A program made the translations under genes and the position numbers. Below the pieces are notes generated by a model, which saw only the letters and a program-made list of their open reading frames with translations, ran no database searches and was not told the DNA's origin. Shown piece after piece: positions 30,085 to 39,566 of a stretch of DNA of 64,000 nt; position 1 is the first letter of the stretch, and each line of letters starts with the position of its first letter. This DNA is from an uncultured Oscillospiraceae bacterium (GTDB lineage: Bacteria > Bacillota > Clostridia > Oscillospirales > Oscillospiraceae), in NCBI GenBank assembly GCA_934636305.1, contig CAKUAM010000001.1, forward strand, positions 1-64,000, given 5' to 3'.

Positions 30085-31029
30085 ATGAGCAAGATTACTG
30101 TGATCGGCGCCGGCAGTGTTGGTGCAACTATTGCAAATGACCTGATGATTCAGGGTACTGCATCGGAAATCGTACTCGTCGATGTCAACAAGCAGAAGGC
30201 ATTCGGTGAAGCCATGGATATCTATCAGGGAGCACCGTTCTGTTCCCCGACAATTGTCCGCTCCGGCGACTATGACGCAGCAGCCGGTTCCGACATTGTC
30301 ATTATTACCTCGGGCCTTCCGCGCAAGGCTGGACAGAGCCGTCTGGAGCTGGCGCAGGCCAACGTCAACATTCTCAAGGACATCACTCCGAAAATCACCG
30401 CCACCGCACCGGACGCAATTTATATCATCGTCTCCAACCCGGTCGACGTGCTGACCTATGTGTTCCACAAAATCTCCGGCGTTCCCGAAAGCCATATCAT
30501 TGGCTCCGGCACAATTCTGGACACCAGCCGCCTGCAGTCCACGCTGGCCAAGCGCTTCTGCATCAGCCCGAAGAACGTGCACGCGCACGTCTACGGTGAG
30601 CACGGCGACTCGTCCTTCGTGCCCTGGTCGCTGGTGCACATCGCCAACAACCACATTGATTCCTACAAGCAGCATTCTCCCGATGCTGACCGTATCAAAT
30701 GGGATCGCAATTACGAGGAGATTGAACAGTTTGTCAAGACCTCCGGCGGGCAGGTCATCAAGAACAAGGGCGCAACGTTCTATGCCGTTGCCATGTCCGT
30801 ATGCCACCTGTGCAAGTGCGTGCAGAGTACCGCCGGCACGGCCCTCACGGTCTCGACCATGATGCATGGCGAATACGGCGTGTCGGACGTCTGCCTGTCC
30901 ACACTGGCGCTTGTTGACAACAACGGCGTTCGCGGCAAGATCCTCAACGAGCTCACCGACAGCGAAGTCGATAAGCTGCGCATGAGCGCAGAAAAGCTGA
31001 AAGAAGTCATCCGTCAGATCGAAATCTGA
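30085..31029 (+). CDS. mdh: LDH-like malate dehydrogenase
   Basis: 314 aa Rossmann enzyme of the lactate/malate dehydrogenase family: GAGSVGATIANDLM near residue 8, NPVDVLTYV near 120, catalytic His in YGEHGDSSFVPWS near 175. The substrate loop reads SGLPRKAGQSR: the specificity position (residue 102 in LDH numbering) is Arg, as in malate dehydrogenases, not Gln as in lactate dehydrogenases. Start at MSKITVIG with GGGGGA upstream. Fumarase follows 30 bp later, which agrees with malate as product. Confidence 0.82.
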   Translation: MSKITVIGAGSVGATIANDLMIQGTASEIVLVDVNKQKAFGEAMDIYQGAPFCSPTIVRSGDYDAAAGSDIVIITSGLPRKAGQSRLELAQANVNILKDITPKITATAPDAIYIIVSNPVDVLTYVFHKISGVPESHIIGSGTILDTSRLQSTLAKRFCISPKNVHAHVYGEHGDSSFVPWSLVHIANNHIDSYKQHSPDADRIKWDRNYEEIEQFVKTSGGQVIKNKGATFYAVAMSVCHLCKCVQSTAGTALTVSTMMHGEYGVSDVCLSTLALVDNNGVRGKILNELTDSEVDKLRMSAEKLKEVIRQIEI

Positions 31030-31059
31030 CACATCTGAAAGAAACAGGAGAGCAGCAAC

Positions 31060-32436
31060 ATGGAATATCGGATTGAACATGACTCGATGGGCGAGGTTCA
31101 GGTACCCGCCGATAAATACTGGGGCGCACAGACCGAGCGCAGCCATCACAACTTCCCGATCGGCGTCGGCATTGAAACCATGCCGGCAGAGATCGTCCAC
31201 GCCTTCGGCATTCTGAAGAAGGCAGCCGCGCGCGCCAACCATGCGCTGCGCCCGGAAAAAATGACCGACGAAAAGCTTGCCGCCATTGAGCAGGCAGCCG
31301 ACGAGGTTATCTCCGGTAAGCTTCTGGATAACTTCCCCCTCGTTGTCTGGCAGACCGGCTCCGGCACGCAGTCCAATATGAATGCCAATGAGGTCATTGC
31401 AGGCCGCGGCAATGAGATTGCAGGCAAAAAGCTCCTGCATCCGAACGACGATATCAACATGTCGCAGTCCTCCAATGACACCTTCCCCACCGCCATGCAC
31501 ATTGCGGCAGCCTGTGCCATTGAGGATCGTGTCATCCCCGCCGTGCAGACGCTCATTGCCACATTCCGCCGTTTGGAGCAGGAAAATGAGGGCATTGTCA
31601 AATCCGGCCGTACCCATCTGCAGGATGCAACGCCGATTGCCTTCTCACAGGAAATCTCCGGTTGGCGCAGCAGTCTGGAAAAGGATCTCACGCTTCTGAC
31701 GCTGGCCCTGCCGGAGCTGAAAACGCTGGCGCTCGGCGGTACCGCCGTCGGCACGGGACTCAACGCCCCCAAGGGCTTCGACGTGCGGGTCGCGGAAGAA
31801 ATTTCCGCGCTGACCGGCAAGCAGTTCAAAACTGCAGAAAACAAGTTCCACGCGCTGACCTCCAAGGATGAGCTTGTCTTTGCCCATGGCGCGCTCAAGG
31901 CTCTGGCGGCGGACATGATGAAGATTGCAAACGACGTGCGCTGGCTGGCCTCCGGCCCCAGAGACGGCCTGGGCGAGATCTTCATCCCCGAAAATGAGCC
32001 CGGCTCGTCCATCATGCCCGGCAAGGTCAACCCCACGCAGTGCGAGGCCGTCACAATGGTCGCCGTACAGGTCATGGGCAACGACGTGGCTGTATCGATG
32101 GCCGCATCGCAGGGCAATTTCGAACTGAATGTGTTCATGCCGGTCTGCATCTACAACTTCCTGCAGTCGGCAAGACTTCTGGCAGAGTCCATCACCTCAT
32201 TCAACGACCGCTGCGCTGTGGGCATCCGCGCCAACCGGGAAAAGATGGATCATAACCTGCATAACTCGCTCATGCTGGTCACCGCGCTCAACCCCTACAT
32301 CGGCTATGAAAACGCGGCAAAAACGGCAAAGAAAGCATACAAGGAGAACATTTCCCTGAAGGAAGCGTGTGTCAGCCTTGGATTTTTGACGGCAGAGCGC
32401 TTTGACGAGGTGTTCCATCCGGAAAACATGATCTGA
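31060..32436 (+). CDS. fumC: Class II fumarate hydratase
   Basis: 458 aa. [15 protein letters not shown] near 103, [20 protein letters not shown] near 185, and the signature [16 protein letters not shown] near 315. It is oxygen-stable and cluster-free. Interconverts malate and fumarate; here it would dehydrate malate to feed the fumarate reductase encoded downstream. Confidence 0.92.
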   Translation: MEYRIEHDSMGEVQVPADKYWGAQTERSHHNFPIGVGIETMPAEIVHAFGILKKAAARANHALRPEKMTDEKLAAIEQAADEVISGKLLDNFPLVVWQTGSGTQSNMNANEVIAGRGNEIAGKKLLHPNDDINMSQSSNDTFPTAMHIAAACAIEDRVIPAVQTLIATFRRLEQENEGIVKSGRTHLQDATPIAFSQEISGWRSSLEKDLTLLTLALPELKTLALGGTAVGTGLNAPKGFDVRVAEEISALTGKQFKTAENKFHALTSKDELVFAHGALKALAADMMKIANDVRWLASGPRDGLGEIFIPENEPGSSIMPGKVNPTQCEAVTMVAVQVMGNDVAVSMAASQGNFELNVFMPVCIYNFLQSARLLAESITSFNDRCAVGIRANREKMDHNLHNSLMLVTALNPYIGYENAAKTAKKAYKENISLKEACVSLGFLTAERFDEVFHPENMI

Positions 32437-32450
32437 GGGGGGAGGCTGCC

Positions 32451-33242
32451 ATGAATTACAGTTATTTCCCCGGCTGCACGCTCAAAACAAAGGGCGCGCA
32501 GCTGGATCGGGCCGGCCGGCTTGCTGCTGAAAAGCTCGGGTTCTCGCTTTGCGAGATCCCCGAGTGGCAGTGCTGCGGCGCGGTGTATCCGCAGGCGAAC
32601 GATGAGATTGCCACAAGGCTGGCATCCATCCGCGCGCTTGCCGCCGCGCGGGACGCGGGCCAGCCGCTGGTATCGCTCTGCTCGGCATGTCACCATGTGC
32701 TCAAGCGCGTCAACGGCGACATGCAAAGCAATGAAAGCATCTGCACAAAGGCCAACAATTACTTAAAGCTGGACACCCCGTACACAGGTGAGACTAGAGT
32801 TCTCCACTATCTTGAGGTTCTGCGCGACGAAATTGGCTGGGACAAAGTCCGCCAGGCCGTCGTAAAGCCCCTCACCGGCAAAAAAATCGGTGCCTATTAT
32901 GGCTGCATGCTGCTCCGGCCCAGCCGCGAGATGCAGTTTGATGACCCGGAAAATCCGCACATCCTGGAGGACTTTATCCGCGCCATCGGCGCAGAGCCCG
33001 TAATCTACGCACAGCGCAACGAGTGCTGCGGCGGCTACATGGCCGTTGAAAACAAGAGCTACGCCTCCAAGCAGGCGCAGAAAATTCTGGATAACGCAAA
33101 CGCGCAGGGCGCAGAGCTGCTGATTACGGCATGTCCTCTTTGCATGTACAATCTGGTGCAGAACACCGATCAATCCTGTCCTGTCGTTTATTTTACCGAG
33201 CTTCTGGCCGAAGCGCTTGGCTGCGGGGAGGAGGACGTATGA
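32451..33242 (+). CDS. hdrB: HdrB-type heterodisulfide reductase subunit
   Basis: 263 aa with two CCG domains: FPGCTLK, EWQCCGAVYP, LCSACHHV in the first, and YYGCMLLRP, NECCGGYMA, TACPLCMYN in the second. These ligate non-cubane [4Fe-4S] clusters, the disulfide-reducing site in methanogen HdrB. The SD is GGGGGGAGG. 14 bp after fumC. The substrate in this organism (no CoM/CoB) is unknown; it may hand electrons to the fumarate reductase. Confidence 0.88.
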   Translation: MNYSYFPGCTLKTKGAQLDRAGRLAAEKLGFSLCEIPEWQCCGAVYPQANDEIATRLASIRALAAARDAGQPLVSLCSACHHVLKRVNGDMQSNESICTKANNYLKLDTPYTGETRVLHYLEVLRDEIGWDKVRQAVVKPLTGKKIGAYYGCMLLRPSREMQFDDPENPHILEDFIRAIGAEPVIYAQRNECCGGYMAVENKSYASKQAQKILDNANAQGAELLITACPLCMYNLVQNTDQSCPVVYFTELLAEALGCGEEDV

Positions 33243-33625
33243 GCAATCAGAACATTCTGGATACCGTCACCCGCATTTCCGGCGTGAACCCGAGAAAGTG
33301 CATGCGCTGCGGCAAATGCTCGGCAAGCTGTCCGGCGTATGATGAGATGGAATACCATCCGCATCAGTTTGTCTCCATGGTCGAAAACGGTCGGATTGAG
33401 GAGCTGCTTTCCTCCAAGGGCATCTATACCTGCCTGAGCTGCTTTGCCTGCGTGGAGCGGTGTCCCCGGGCCGTTGAGCCGGCCAAGCTCATTGAGGCTG
33501 TGCGCAACGCCGCAGAGCGTCAGCAGGGCATGGATCACCTGAAGCCCGAACGTATTGCGCAGATTCTCGACGAGAATCTGCCGCAGCAGGCCATTGCTGC
33601 GGCATTCAGAAAATACAGAAAGTAA
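33239..33625 (+). CDS. hdrC: HdrC-type iron-sulfur subunit
   Basis: 128 aa. Two [4Fe-4S] motifs: CMRCGKCSASCPA near residue 21 and CLSCFACVERCPR near 64. Links HdrA to HdrB. Start overlaps the hdrB stop (ATGA), with GGAGGA upstream. Confidence 0.88.
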   Translation: MSNQNILDTVTRISGVNPRKCMRCGKCSASCPAYDEMEYHPHQFVSMVENGRIEELLSSKGIYTCLSCFACVERCPRAVEPAKLIEAVRNAAERQQGMDHLKPERIAQILDENLPQQAIAAAFRKYRK

Positions 33626-33637
33626 GGAGGGGAAGCA

Positions 33638-35629
33638 ATGCAGAGAATCGGTGTATTCGTATGCTGGTGCGGCAGCAATATTGCCGCAACCGTAGACGTG
33701 GAGAGAGTCTCACAGGCGCTTGCACAGGAACCTGGCGTTGTATTCTCCACCAACTATCAATATATGTGTTCCCAGACCGGCCAGCAGATGATTCAGGATA
33801 AGATCCACGAGTATCATCTAACCGGTGTGGTCGTCTGTTCCTGTTCGCCGCGTATGCACGAGCAGACCTTCCGCAAGACCTGTCAGAAGGCCGGCCTCAA
33901 CCCCTACATGGTTGAGATCGCCAACATCCGTGAGCAATGCTCCTGGATCCACAAGGACAAGGAGGCAGGCACAAAAAAGGCCATCATTCTCGGCCGCGCG
34001 GCGATTGCCAAGGTTCACCTGAACGCACCGCTCACCGCGGGCACCAGCCCTGTGACCAAGCGCGCGCTTGTCATCGGCGGCGGCATCGCCGGCATCCAGA
34101 CTGCACTCGACATTGCAGAGGCCGGCTTTGAGGTCGATATCGTTGAAAAGCAGCCGACCATCGGCGGCAAAATGACGCAGATCGACAAAACCTTCCCGAC
34201 GCTTGACTGCGCAGCCTGCATCCTGACACCGAAAATGGTGGACTGCGCACAGAATGAAAAGATCCATATCTATTCCTATTCTGAGATTGAAGCCATCGGC
34301 GGCTTCGTCGGCAATTTCCACGTAAAGATCCGCCGGAAGGCGCGCTTCGTCAACGAAGATGTCTGTACCGGCTGCGGCGCCTGCACGGAAAAGTGTCCGC
34401 AGAAAAAGGTCCCGAACGAGTTTAACCTCGGCATGGACAACCGCCGCGCCATCTATATCCCGTTTGCACAGGCAGTGCCGAAAGTCGCCACCATCGACCC
34501 CAACTACTGCAACATGCTCAAAAACGGCAAATGCGGCGTGTGCGCCAAGGTCTGCACCGCCGGCGCCATCGATTATAAGCAGCAGGATACATTTGTCGAG
34601 CAGGAATACGGCGCAATTGTCGCCGCGACGGGCTTCAATCCCATCGACCTGTCGAAATTTGACGAATTTGCCTACAGCCAGAGCCCGGATGTCGTGTCCT
34701 CACTGGAATTTGAGCGCCTCATGAACGCAGCCGGCCCCACAAGCGGCACGCTGCTCCGCCCGTCCGACGGCACGCATCCCAAGACCATCGTCTTTGTCCA
34801 GTGCGTGGGCTCCCGCTGCGACGGCGCAGAGAAGGGTAAGCCCTACTGCTCCAAGATCTGCTGCATGTACACGGCGAAGCACGCGATGCTCTGCCGCGAA
34901 AAATACCCGGATACGGACGTCTATGTGTTCTATATTGACGTGCGTACCCCCGGCAAGAACTTCGACGAGTTCTACCGCCGCGCGGTTGAGCAGTACGGCG
35001 TTCACTACATCAAGGGCATGGTCGGCAAGGTCACACCTGAAAACGGCAAGCTCAAGGTACAGGCGTCGGACCTGCTTGATAACCGTCAGCTTCACATTGA
35101 CGCCGACATGGTCGTCCTGGCTGCGGCGATTGAGCCGGATAAATCTGCAAGACCGCTTGCAACCATGCTGACGGCCTCGATGGATACCAATGACTTCTTC
35201 ACCGAGGCACATCCGAAGCTCCGCCCGGTTGAAAGCCCGACCGCCGGTATTTTCCTGTCCGGTATGTGCCAGGGCCCGAAGGATATCCCGGAGACGGTTG
35301 CGCAGGCCTCCGCCGCCGCCGCCAAGGTCATCGGCCTTCTGTGCAAGGACAGCCTGACGTGCAACCCGTGCGTGGCACAGCCCGACGAGATGATGTGCAA
35401 CGGCTGCTCCAACTGTGAAAAGGTCTGCCCCTACGGCGCAATTACGTACATGGATAAAGAATTCCGAGGCCCGAACCGCACAACGCTCATCCGGCGCGTG
35501 GCGCAGGTCAATCCGGCCGTCTGTCAGGGCTGCGGTGCCTGCACCGTTGCATGCATGTCCGGCGCGATGGATCTCAAAGGCTTCTCCAACAAACAGATCA
35601 TGGCGGAGGTGGATGCGATATGCAGATAA
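33638..35629 (+). CDS. hdrA: HdrA-type flavin-bifurcating subunit
   Basis: 663 aa. Hallmarks of HdrA: N-terminal VCWCGSNIAATVDV and CSCSPRMHE, FAD-binding GGGIAGIQTALDIAEAGFEV near 147, the conserved CAACILTPKM near 193, ferredoxin motifs CTGCGACTEKCP near 245 and CNGCSNCEKVCP plus CQGCGACTVACM near the C-terminus. HdrA carries the FAD at which an electron pair is split between ferredoxin and HdrB in characterised complexes. Confidence 0.9.
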   Translation: MQRIGVFVCWCGSNIAATVDVERVSQALAQEPGVVFSTNYQYMCSQTGQQMIQDKIHEYHLTGVVVCSCSPRMHEQTFRKTCQKAGLNPYMVEIANIREQCSWIHKDKEAGTKKAIILGRAAIAKVHLNAPLTAGTSPVTKRALVIGGGIAGIQTALDIAEAGFEVDIVEKQPTIGGKMTQIDKTFPTLDCAACILTPKMVDCAQNEKIHIYSYSEIEAIGGFVGNFHVKIRRKARFVNEDVCTGCGACTEKCPQKKVPNEFNLGMDNRRAIYIPFAQAVPKVATIDPNYCNMLKNGKCGVCAKVCTAGAIDYKQQDTFVEQEYGAIVAATGFNPIDLSKFDEFAYSQSPDVVSSLEFERLMNAAGPTSGTLLRPSDGTHPKTIVFVQCVGSRCDGAEKGKPYCSKICCMYTAKHAMLCREKYPDTDVYVFYIDVRTPGKNFDEFYRRAVEQYGVHYIKGMVGKVTPENGKLKVQASDLLDNRQLHIDADMVVLAAAIEPDKSARPLATMLTASMDTNDFFTEAHPKLRPVESPTAGIFLSGMCQGPKDIPETVAQASAAAAKVIGLLCKDSLTCNPCVAQPDEMMCNGCSNCEKVCPYGAITYMDKEFRGPNRTTLIRRVAQVNPAVCQGCGACTVACMSGAMDLKGFSNKQIMAEVDAICR

Positions 35630-36057
35630 ACGGCAACTGGACCCCCACGATCGTAGCATTCTGCTGCAACTGGTGCTCGTATGCGGGCGCCGATCTGTCG
35701 GGTACGAACCGGCTGAGCTACCCGGCCAATGTAAAGATCATCCGGATCCCTTGCTCATGCCGTCTGAACCCGATGTTCATCCTCCGTGCCTTCCAGCGCG
35801 GAGCCGACGGCGTCATTCTCTGCGGCTGCCACCCCGGCGACTGCCACTATACAACCGGCAACTACTATGCCCGGCGCCGTATGACGCTGCTGTTCTCAAT
35901 GCTGGATTTCCTCGGCATTGAGCGTGAGCGCACAAGAGTCGAATGGGTCTCGGCAGCGGAGGGCGCAAAATTTGCCGCCACCATGAATGACTTTGCCGCC
36001 ACCATCACCAAACTCGGCGAAAACCGCAGACTGGAGGACCTCAGATGCAAGGAGTAA
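35620..36057 (+). CDS. mvhD: MvhD/FlxD-type iron-sulfur electron-transfer subunit
   Basis: 145 aa. FCCNWCSYAGADLSGTNRL at residues 13-31, IPCSCRLNPMFILRAFQRGADGVILCGCHPGDCHYTTGNYYA near 45-85; this is the MvhD family that docks on HdrA and holds a [2Fe-2S] cluster. It starts 10 bp inside hdrA. It delivers electrons from the input module (next genes) to HdrA. Confidence 0.9.
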   Translation: MQINGNWTPTIVAFCCNWCSYAGADLSGTNRLSYPANVKIIRIPCSCRLNPMFILRAFQRGADGVILCGCHPGDCHYTTGNYYARRRMTLLFSMLDFLGIERERTRVEWVSAAEGAKFAATMNDFAATITKLGENRRLEDLRCKE

Positions 36058-37022
36058 AAGAAAAAGCCATCCAGCTTCTGACGGACGGCACCGTGGACCG
36101 CGTCATCGGCTGGAAAGCCGGCGAGTTTTTCTACGATTTGACGCCTGCAGTGTTCACAAGCGCTGCAGCGGTTGAAAAAGAGTTCGTCTGGAGCGTATTC
36201 TGCGGCGCAAACCTGTCCAAATATCTGATTGCAGAATCGAGAAAGGGCGGCAAGGCCGCCGTATTCCTCAAGCCGTGCGACAGCTATTCCTTTGTACAGC
36301 TTCTGAAGGAGCACCGCATTCTGCGCGAAGCTGTTTACGCCGTCGGCGTCCAGTGTGACGGCATGTGTGACATGGAGGAAATCAAGGCCCATGGCCTGTC
36401 CGGCGTCACCGCTGTGACACAGGATGGCGAGGATCTGCACATTTCCACGATCTATGGCGACGAAACCGTCAAAAAATCTGACGCACTGCTTCTCAAGTGC
36501 AAAACATGTAAAAGTAAGAAAGTCGCTGCATTCGACGAGCTTCTCGGCGAACAGGGCGAGGAAAACCCGGACTGCGGACGCTTTGACGAGGTTGCAAGGC
36601 TCGAGGCCATGACCCCGGACGAGCGCTATGCGTTCTGGCGCGGAGAGCTCTCGCGCTGCATCCGCTGCAACGCCTGCCGCAATGTCTGTCCTGCCTGCTC
36701 GTGTGAAAAATGCGTGTTTGACAACCATGATTCCGGCGTGGAAAACAAGGCCATCGCCGATTCGTTCGAGGAAAACATGTTCCACATCATTCGTGCGTTC
36801 CACGTGGTTTCCCGCTGCACCGACTGCGGCGAATGCTCAAGAGTCTGTCCGCAGCACATCCCGCTGCACCTGCTCAACCGGAAATTCATCAAGGATATCA
36901 ACGAACTCTACGGCGAATATCAGGCCGGTGCGGACTTCGATTCCCGCCCACCGCTCATGGATTTCCGCAAGGACGACTGTGAGCCGTCCGTGATCTATGA
37001 AAGAGGAGGTGACGGACAATGA
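36045..37022 (+). CDS. 4Fe-4S dicluster protein of the Flx-type input module (with a FrhB-like N-terminus)
   Basis: 325 aa. The N-terminal about 190 residues resemble FrhB/FdhB-type proteins (KPCDSYSFVQLLKEHRI; VQCDGMCDMEEI; CKTCKSKK). The C-terminal part has two [4Fe-4S] motifs: CIRCNACRNVCPACSCEKC near 205 and CTDCGECSRVCP near 262. It overlaps mvhD by 13 bp. In known HdrABC-FlxABCD systems comparable Fe-S proteins join the NAD(P)H-oxidising subunit to the MvhD-like subunit; I assign that role here by position. Confidence 0.78.
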   Translation: MQGVKEKAIQLLTDGTVDRVIGWKAGEFFYDLTPAVFTSAAAVEKEFVWSVFCGANLSKYLIAESRKGGKAAVFLKPCDSYSFVQLLKEHRILREAVYAVGVQCDGMCDMEEIKAHGLSGVTAVTQDGEDLHISTIYGDETVKKSDALLLKCKTCKSKKVAAFDELLGEQGEENPDCGRFDEVARLEAMTPDERYAFWRGELSRCIRCNACRNVCPACSCEKCVFDNHDSGVENKAIADSFEENMFHIIRAFHVVSRCTDCGECSRVCPQHIPLHLLNRKFIKDINELYGEYQAGADFDSRPPLMDFRKDDCEPSVIYERGGDGQ

Positions 37023-38041
37023 AGCAGCTTCCCGTTTCTTCGCTGCAGCAGCTGTTTGCCGCAATTGCCGCACAGCAGAAGCTTTATATCCCGGCTGACG
37101 ATGCAGCCGGTCAGGCAAGCTTCACCGTCTGGCAGGAGGGGCTGTCTCTGACGCAGAAGCTCAATACTGTCCGCTCCGCCAAGGATCTGTTTTTCCCGCA
37201 GGTTGAAAATCTGGTCGGCTTCCGCGTAACCGGCAAGCAGCTGGAGCTTTTGGAAACACGCAATCCCGCAGAGCCGTTTGTGCTGTTCGGTGTGCGTGCA
37301 TGCGACGCAAGAAGCTTTGAGATTCTGGACAGGGTATTCCTGTCTGAGCCGCAGGACACCTATTATGCCGCCCGCCGGCAGAATGGCACAGTCATTACGC
37401 TGGCCTGCACAAGGCCGGAGGAGACCTGCTTCTGCCAGTCCTTCGGCATCGATCCTGCGCAGCCGCAGGGCGATATCAGCTGCTGGCTGGAGGGTGACAG
37501 CCTGTATTGGCAGGCCAACACGGAAAAGGGCGAGGCCCTGACCGCGGCGCTTTCCCTGCTGAAAGATGCCGATGATGGTGCCGTCCAGGCACAGAGAAGC
37601 CGCACGCACGCGCTTCTTGAAAAGCTGCCGCTGGCAGAGCTGGATCTGTCGGCTGCCGGTGTCGGCAAGACCAAGGCGCTCTTTGACCGTCCCGAGTGGA
37701 AGCAGCTGTCGGAAAGCTGTCTTGGCTGCGGCACCTGTACCTTTGTCTGCCCGACCTGTCAGTGCTACGACATCAAGGAATTTGACTCCGGCAAGTGTGT
37801 GCGGCGGTTCCGCTGCTGGGACAGCTGCATGTACTCGGACTTCACCAAAATGTCCGCCGGTCAGCCGCGCCCGACGCAGCTTGAGCGGTTCCGCCAGCGC
37901 TTTATGCATAAGCTGGTCTATTTCCCGGATAACAACGACGGGATCTTTGGCTGTGTCGGCTGCGGCCGGTGCCTGGCCAAGTGCCCGATCCATATGAACA
38001 TTGTAAAAGTCATCAAAACGCTTGGGGAGGAACACGCATGA
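37019..38041 (+). CDS. 4Fe-4S dicluster protein (AsrA/FlxC-like)
   Basis: 340 aa. Similar to the sulfite-reductase A / hydrogenase beta iron-sulfur family: FVLFGVRACDARSFEILDRVFL near 85, then CLGCGTCTFVCPTCQCYDI near 238 and CVGCGRCLAKCPIHMNI near 313, plus WDSCMYSDFT near 272. Start overlaps the previous stop (ATGA). With the FAD/NAD-binding gene that follows it forms a pair resembling AsrAB, but here next to Hdr rather than a siroheme subunit. Confidence 0.8.
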   Translation: MKQLPVSSLQQLFAAIAAQQKLYIPADDAAGQASFTVWQEGLSLTQKLNTVRSAKDLFFPQVENLVGFRVTGKQLELLETRNPAEPFVLFGVRACDARSFEILDRVFLSEPQDTYYAARRQNGTVITLACTRPEETCFCQSFGIDPAQPQGDISCWLEGDSLYWQANTEKGEALTAALSLLKDADDGAVQAQRSRTHALLEKLPLAELDLSAAGVGKTKALFDRPEWKQLSESCLGCGTCTFVCPTCQCYDIKEFDSGKCVRRFRCWDSCMYSDFTKMSAGQPRPTQLERFRQRFMHKLVYFPDNNDGIFGCVGCGRCLAKCPIHMNIVKVIKTLGEEHA

Positions 38042-38865
38042 GAAATGATCCATTGATCCCCAATATTGCCGTCGTCACGGACATCCGCGTCGACACGCCG
38101 GACGTCAAAACGTTCCGTGTGGTCGGCCTTGACGGTAAAAAGCCCTTTGTCCATATCCCCGGCCAGTGTGCCATGCTTTCCATGCCGGGCGTCGGCGAGG
38201 CGCTGTTCTCCATCACCTCCAGCCCGACGCTGGAGGACTATGTGGAGTTCTCCATCAAAAAATGCGGCTGCGTGACCGAATGGCTTCACGCCATGGAGCC
38301 CGGCCAGCAGATTACCGTCCGCGGCCCCTACGGCAACGGGTTCCCGGTCGACACCGCCTTTGCCGGCAAGGATCTTCTGTTCATCGCGGGCGGCATTGGC
38401 CTTGCGCCCTTGCACTCGGTCATCAACTACTGCCGCCACTACCGCGACCGCTACGGCAAGATTGACATTGTCTACGGCTCCCGCTCGAAGGAAGATCTGG
38501 TCGACTTCCCGGAGATTGCGAACGTCTGGTGCAAGGAAGCCGGCATCAATGTCCATCTGACCATCGACCGCGAGCAGCCGGAATGGGACGGCCATGTCGG
38601 CTTTGTCCCGAACTATGTCAAGGAGCTCGGCTTCACGACCGACAAGACCGTCGTAATGTGCGGCCCTCCCATCATGATCAAGTTCACGCTGGCAGGACTT
38701 ATGGAGCTCGGCTTTGCACGTGAGCAGGTTTACACCACGATGGAGCTCAAAATGAAATGTGGCCTTGGCAAGTGCGGTCGCTGCAACATCGGCGATAAAT
38801 ACGTCTGCAAGGACGGCCCGGTGTTCCGTTTTGACCAGCTCGACGAGCTGCCGAATGAGTATTAA
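38038..38865 (+). CDS. FAD/NAD(P)-binding oxidoreductase (FlxA/AsrB-like)
   Basis: 275 aa. Ferredoxin-reductase fold: FAD domain 1-100 (FVHIPGQCAMLSMPGVGEALFSITSSP), NAD(P) domain with GGIGLAPLHSVI near 120 and CGPPIMIKFTLAGL near 205, and a C-terminal [2Fe-2S] motif CGLGKCGRCNIGDKYVCKDGPVF near 240-262. Likely oxidises NADH or NADPH and passes electrons to the two Fe-S proteins upstream. GGGGAGGA SD; ATGA overlap. Confidence 0.85.
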   Translation: MRNDPLIPNIAVVTDIRVDTPDVKTFRVVGLDGKKPFVHIPGQCAMLSMPGVGEALFSITSSPTLEDYVEFSIKKCGCVTEWLHAMEPGQQITVRGPYGNGFPVDTAFAGKDLLFIAGGIGLAPLHSVINYCRHYRDRYGKIDIVYGSRSKEDLVDFPEIANVWCKEAGINVHLTIDREQPEWDGHVGFVPNYVKELGFTTDKTVVMCGPPIMIKFTLAGLMELGFAREQVYTTMELKMKCGLGKCGRCNIGDKYVCKDGPVFRFDQLDELPNEY

Positions 38866-38877
38866 AGGAGAACAGGT

Positions 38878-39552
38878 ATGGAAAATATGGTGACGGTTTT
38901 CCTGTTCGGCAAAAAATATGAGGTGCCGGACAGTCTGACCATCATGGAAGCAATGGAATATTCCGGTTATCAGCTTGTGCGCGGCTGCGGCTGCCGCAAC
39001 GGCTTCTGCGGCGCGTGCGCTACCATCTACCGCATCGCCGGCGACCGGGAGCTGAAGGCGTGCCTCGCATGCTCGACGCGTGTAGAGAATAACATGTACG
39101 TGGCAACGCTGCCGTTTTTCCCGCTGGTCAAGGAAGTTTACGACATGGAGAAGCTGCAGCCGACCCAGATGGTCATGATGCAGCTGTACCCGGAGATTTA
39201 CGCCTGCGTCGGCTGCAACGCCTGCACCAAGGCCTGCACGCAGGGGCTGAACGTCATGCAGTACATCGCCTACGCCCAGCGCGGCGAATTTGACAAGTGC
39301 GCAGAGGAATCCTTTGACTGTGTCATGTGCGGTGTATGCTCGTCCCGCTGTCCCGCAGGTATTTCCCATCCGCAGGTCGCCATGCTGGCCCGGCGTCTGA
39401 ACGGCAAATATATCGCCCCGCACTGCGCGCATCTGGATGAGCGCGTGCAGGAGATCAAGGACGGCAAGTTCGAGGCGCTTATCGAAAGCCTCATGGAAAA
39501 ACCGCTTGACGAGATCAAAGAGCTTTACAACCACCGCGAGATTGAAAAGTAA
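38878..39552 (+). CDS. frdB: Fumarate reductase iron-sulfur subunit (FrdB-like)
   Basis: 224 aa. The N-terminal domain has a [2Fe-2S] set (GCGCRNGFCGACATIY near 38, then CLAC near 65). The C-terminal domain has CVGCNACTKACTQG near 110 and CVMCGVCSSRCPAG near 149. Compared with membrane-type FrdB it is shorter, and both C-terminal sites have enough Cys for [4Fe-4S] clusters. It lies between the Flx-like module and frdA, the place expected for a link between them. Confidence 0.82.
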   Translation: MENMVTVFLFGKKYEVPDSLTIMEAMEYSGYQLVRGCGCRNGFCGACATIYRIAGDRELKACLACSTRVENNMYVATLPFFPLVKEVYDMEKLQPTQMVMMQLYPEIYACVGCNACTKACTQGLNVMQYIAYAQRGEFDKCAEESFDCVMCGVCSSRCPAGISHPQVAMLARRLNGKYIAPHCAHLDERVQEIKDGKFEALIESLMEKPLDEIKELYNHREIEK

Positions 39553-39566
39553 GCAGGAGGCAGACT

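Noticed and set aside
30085-31029. L-lactate dehydrogenase
   Set aside because: Arg rather than Gln at the specificity position and the adjacent fumarase favour malate dehydrogenase.
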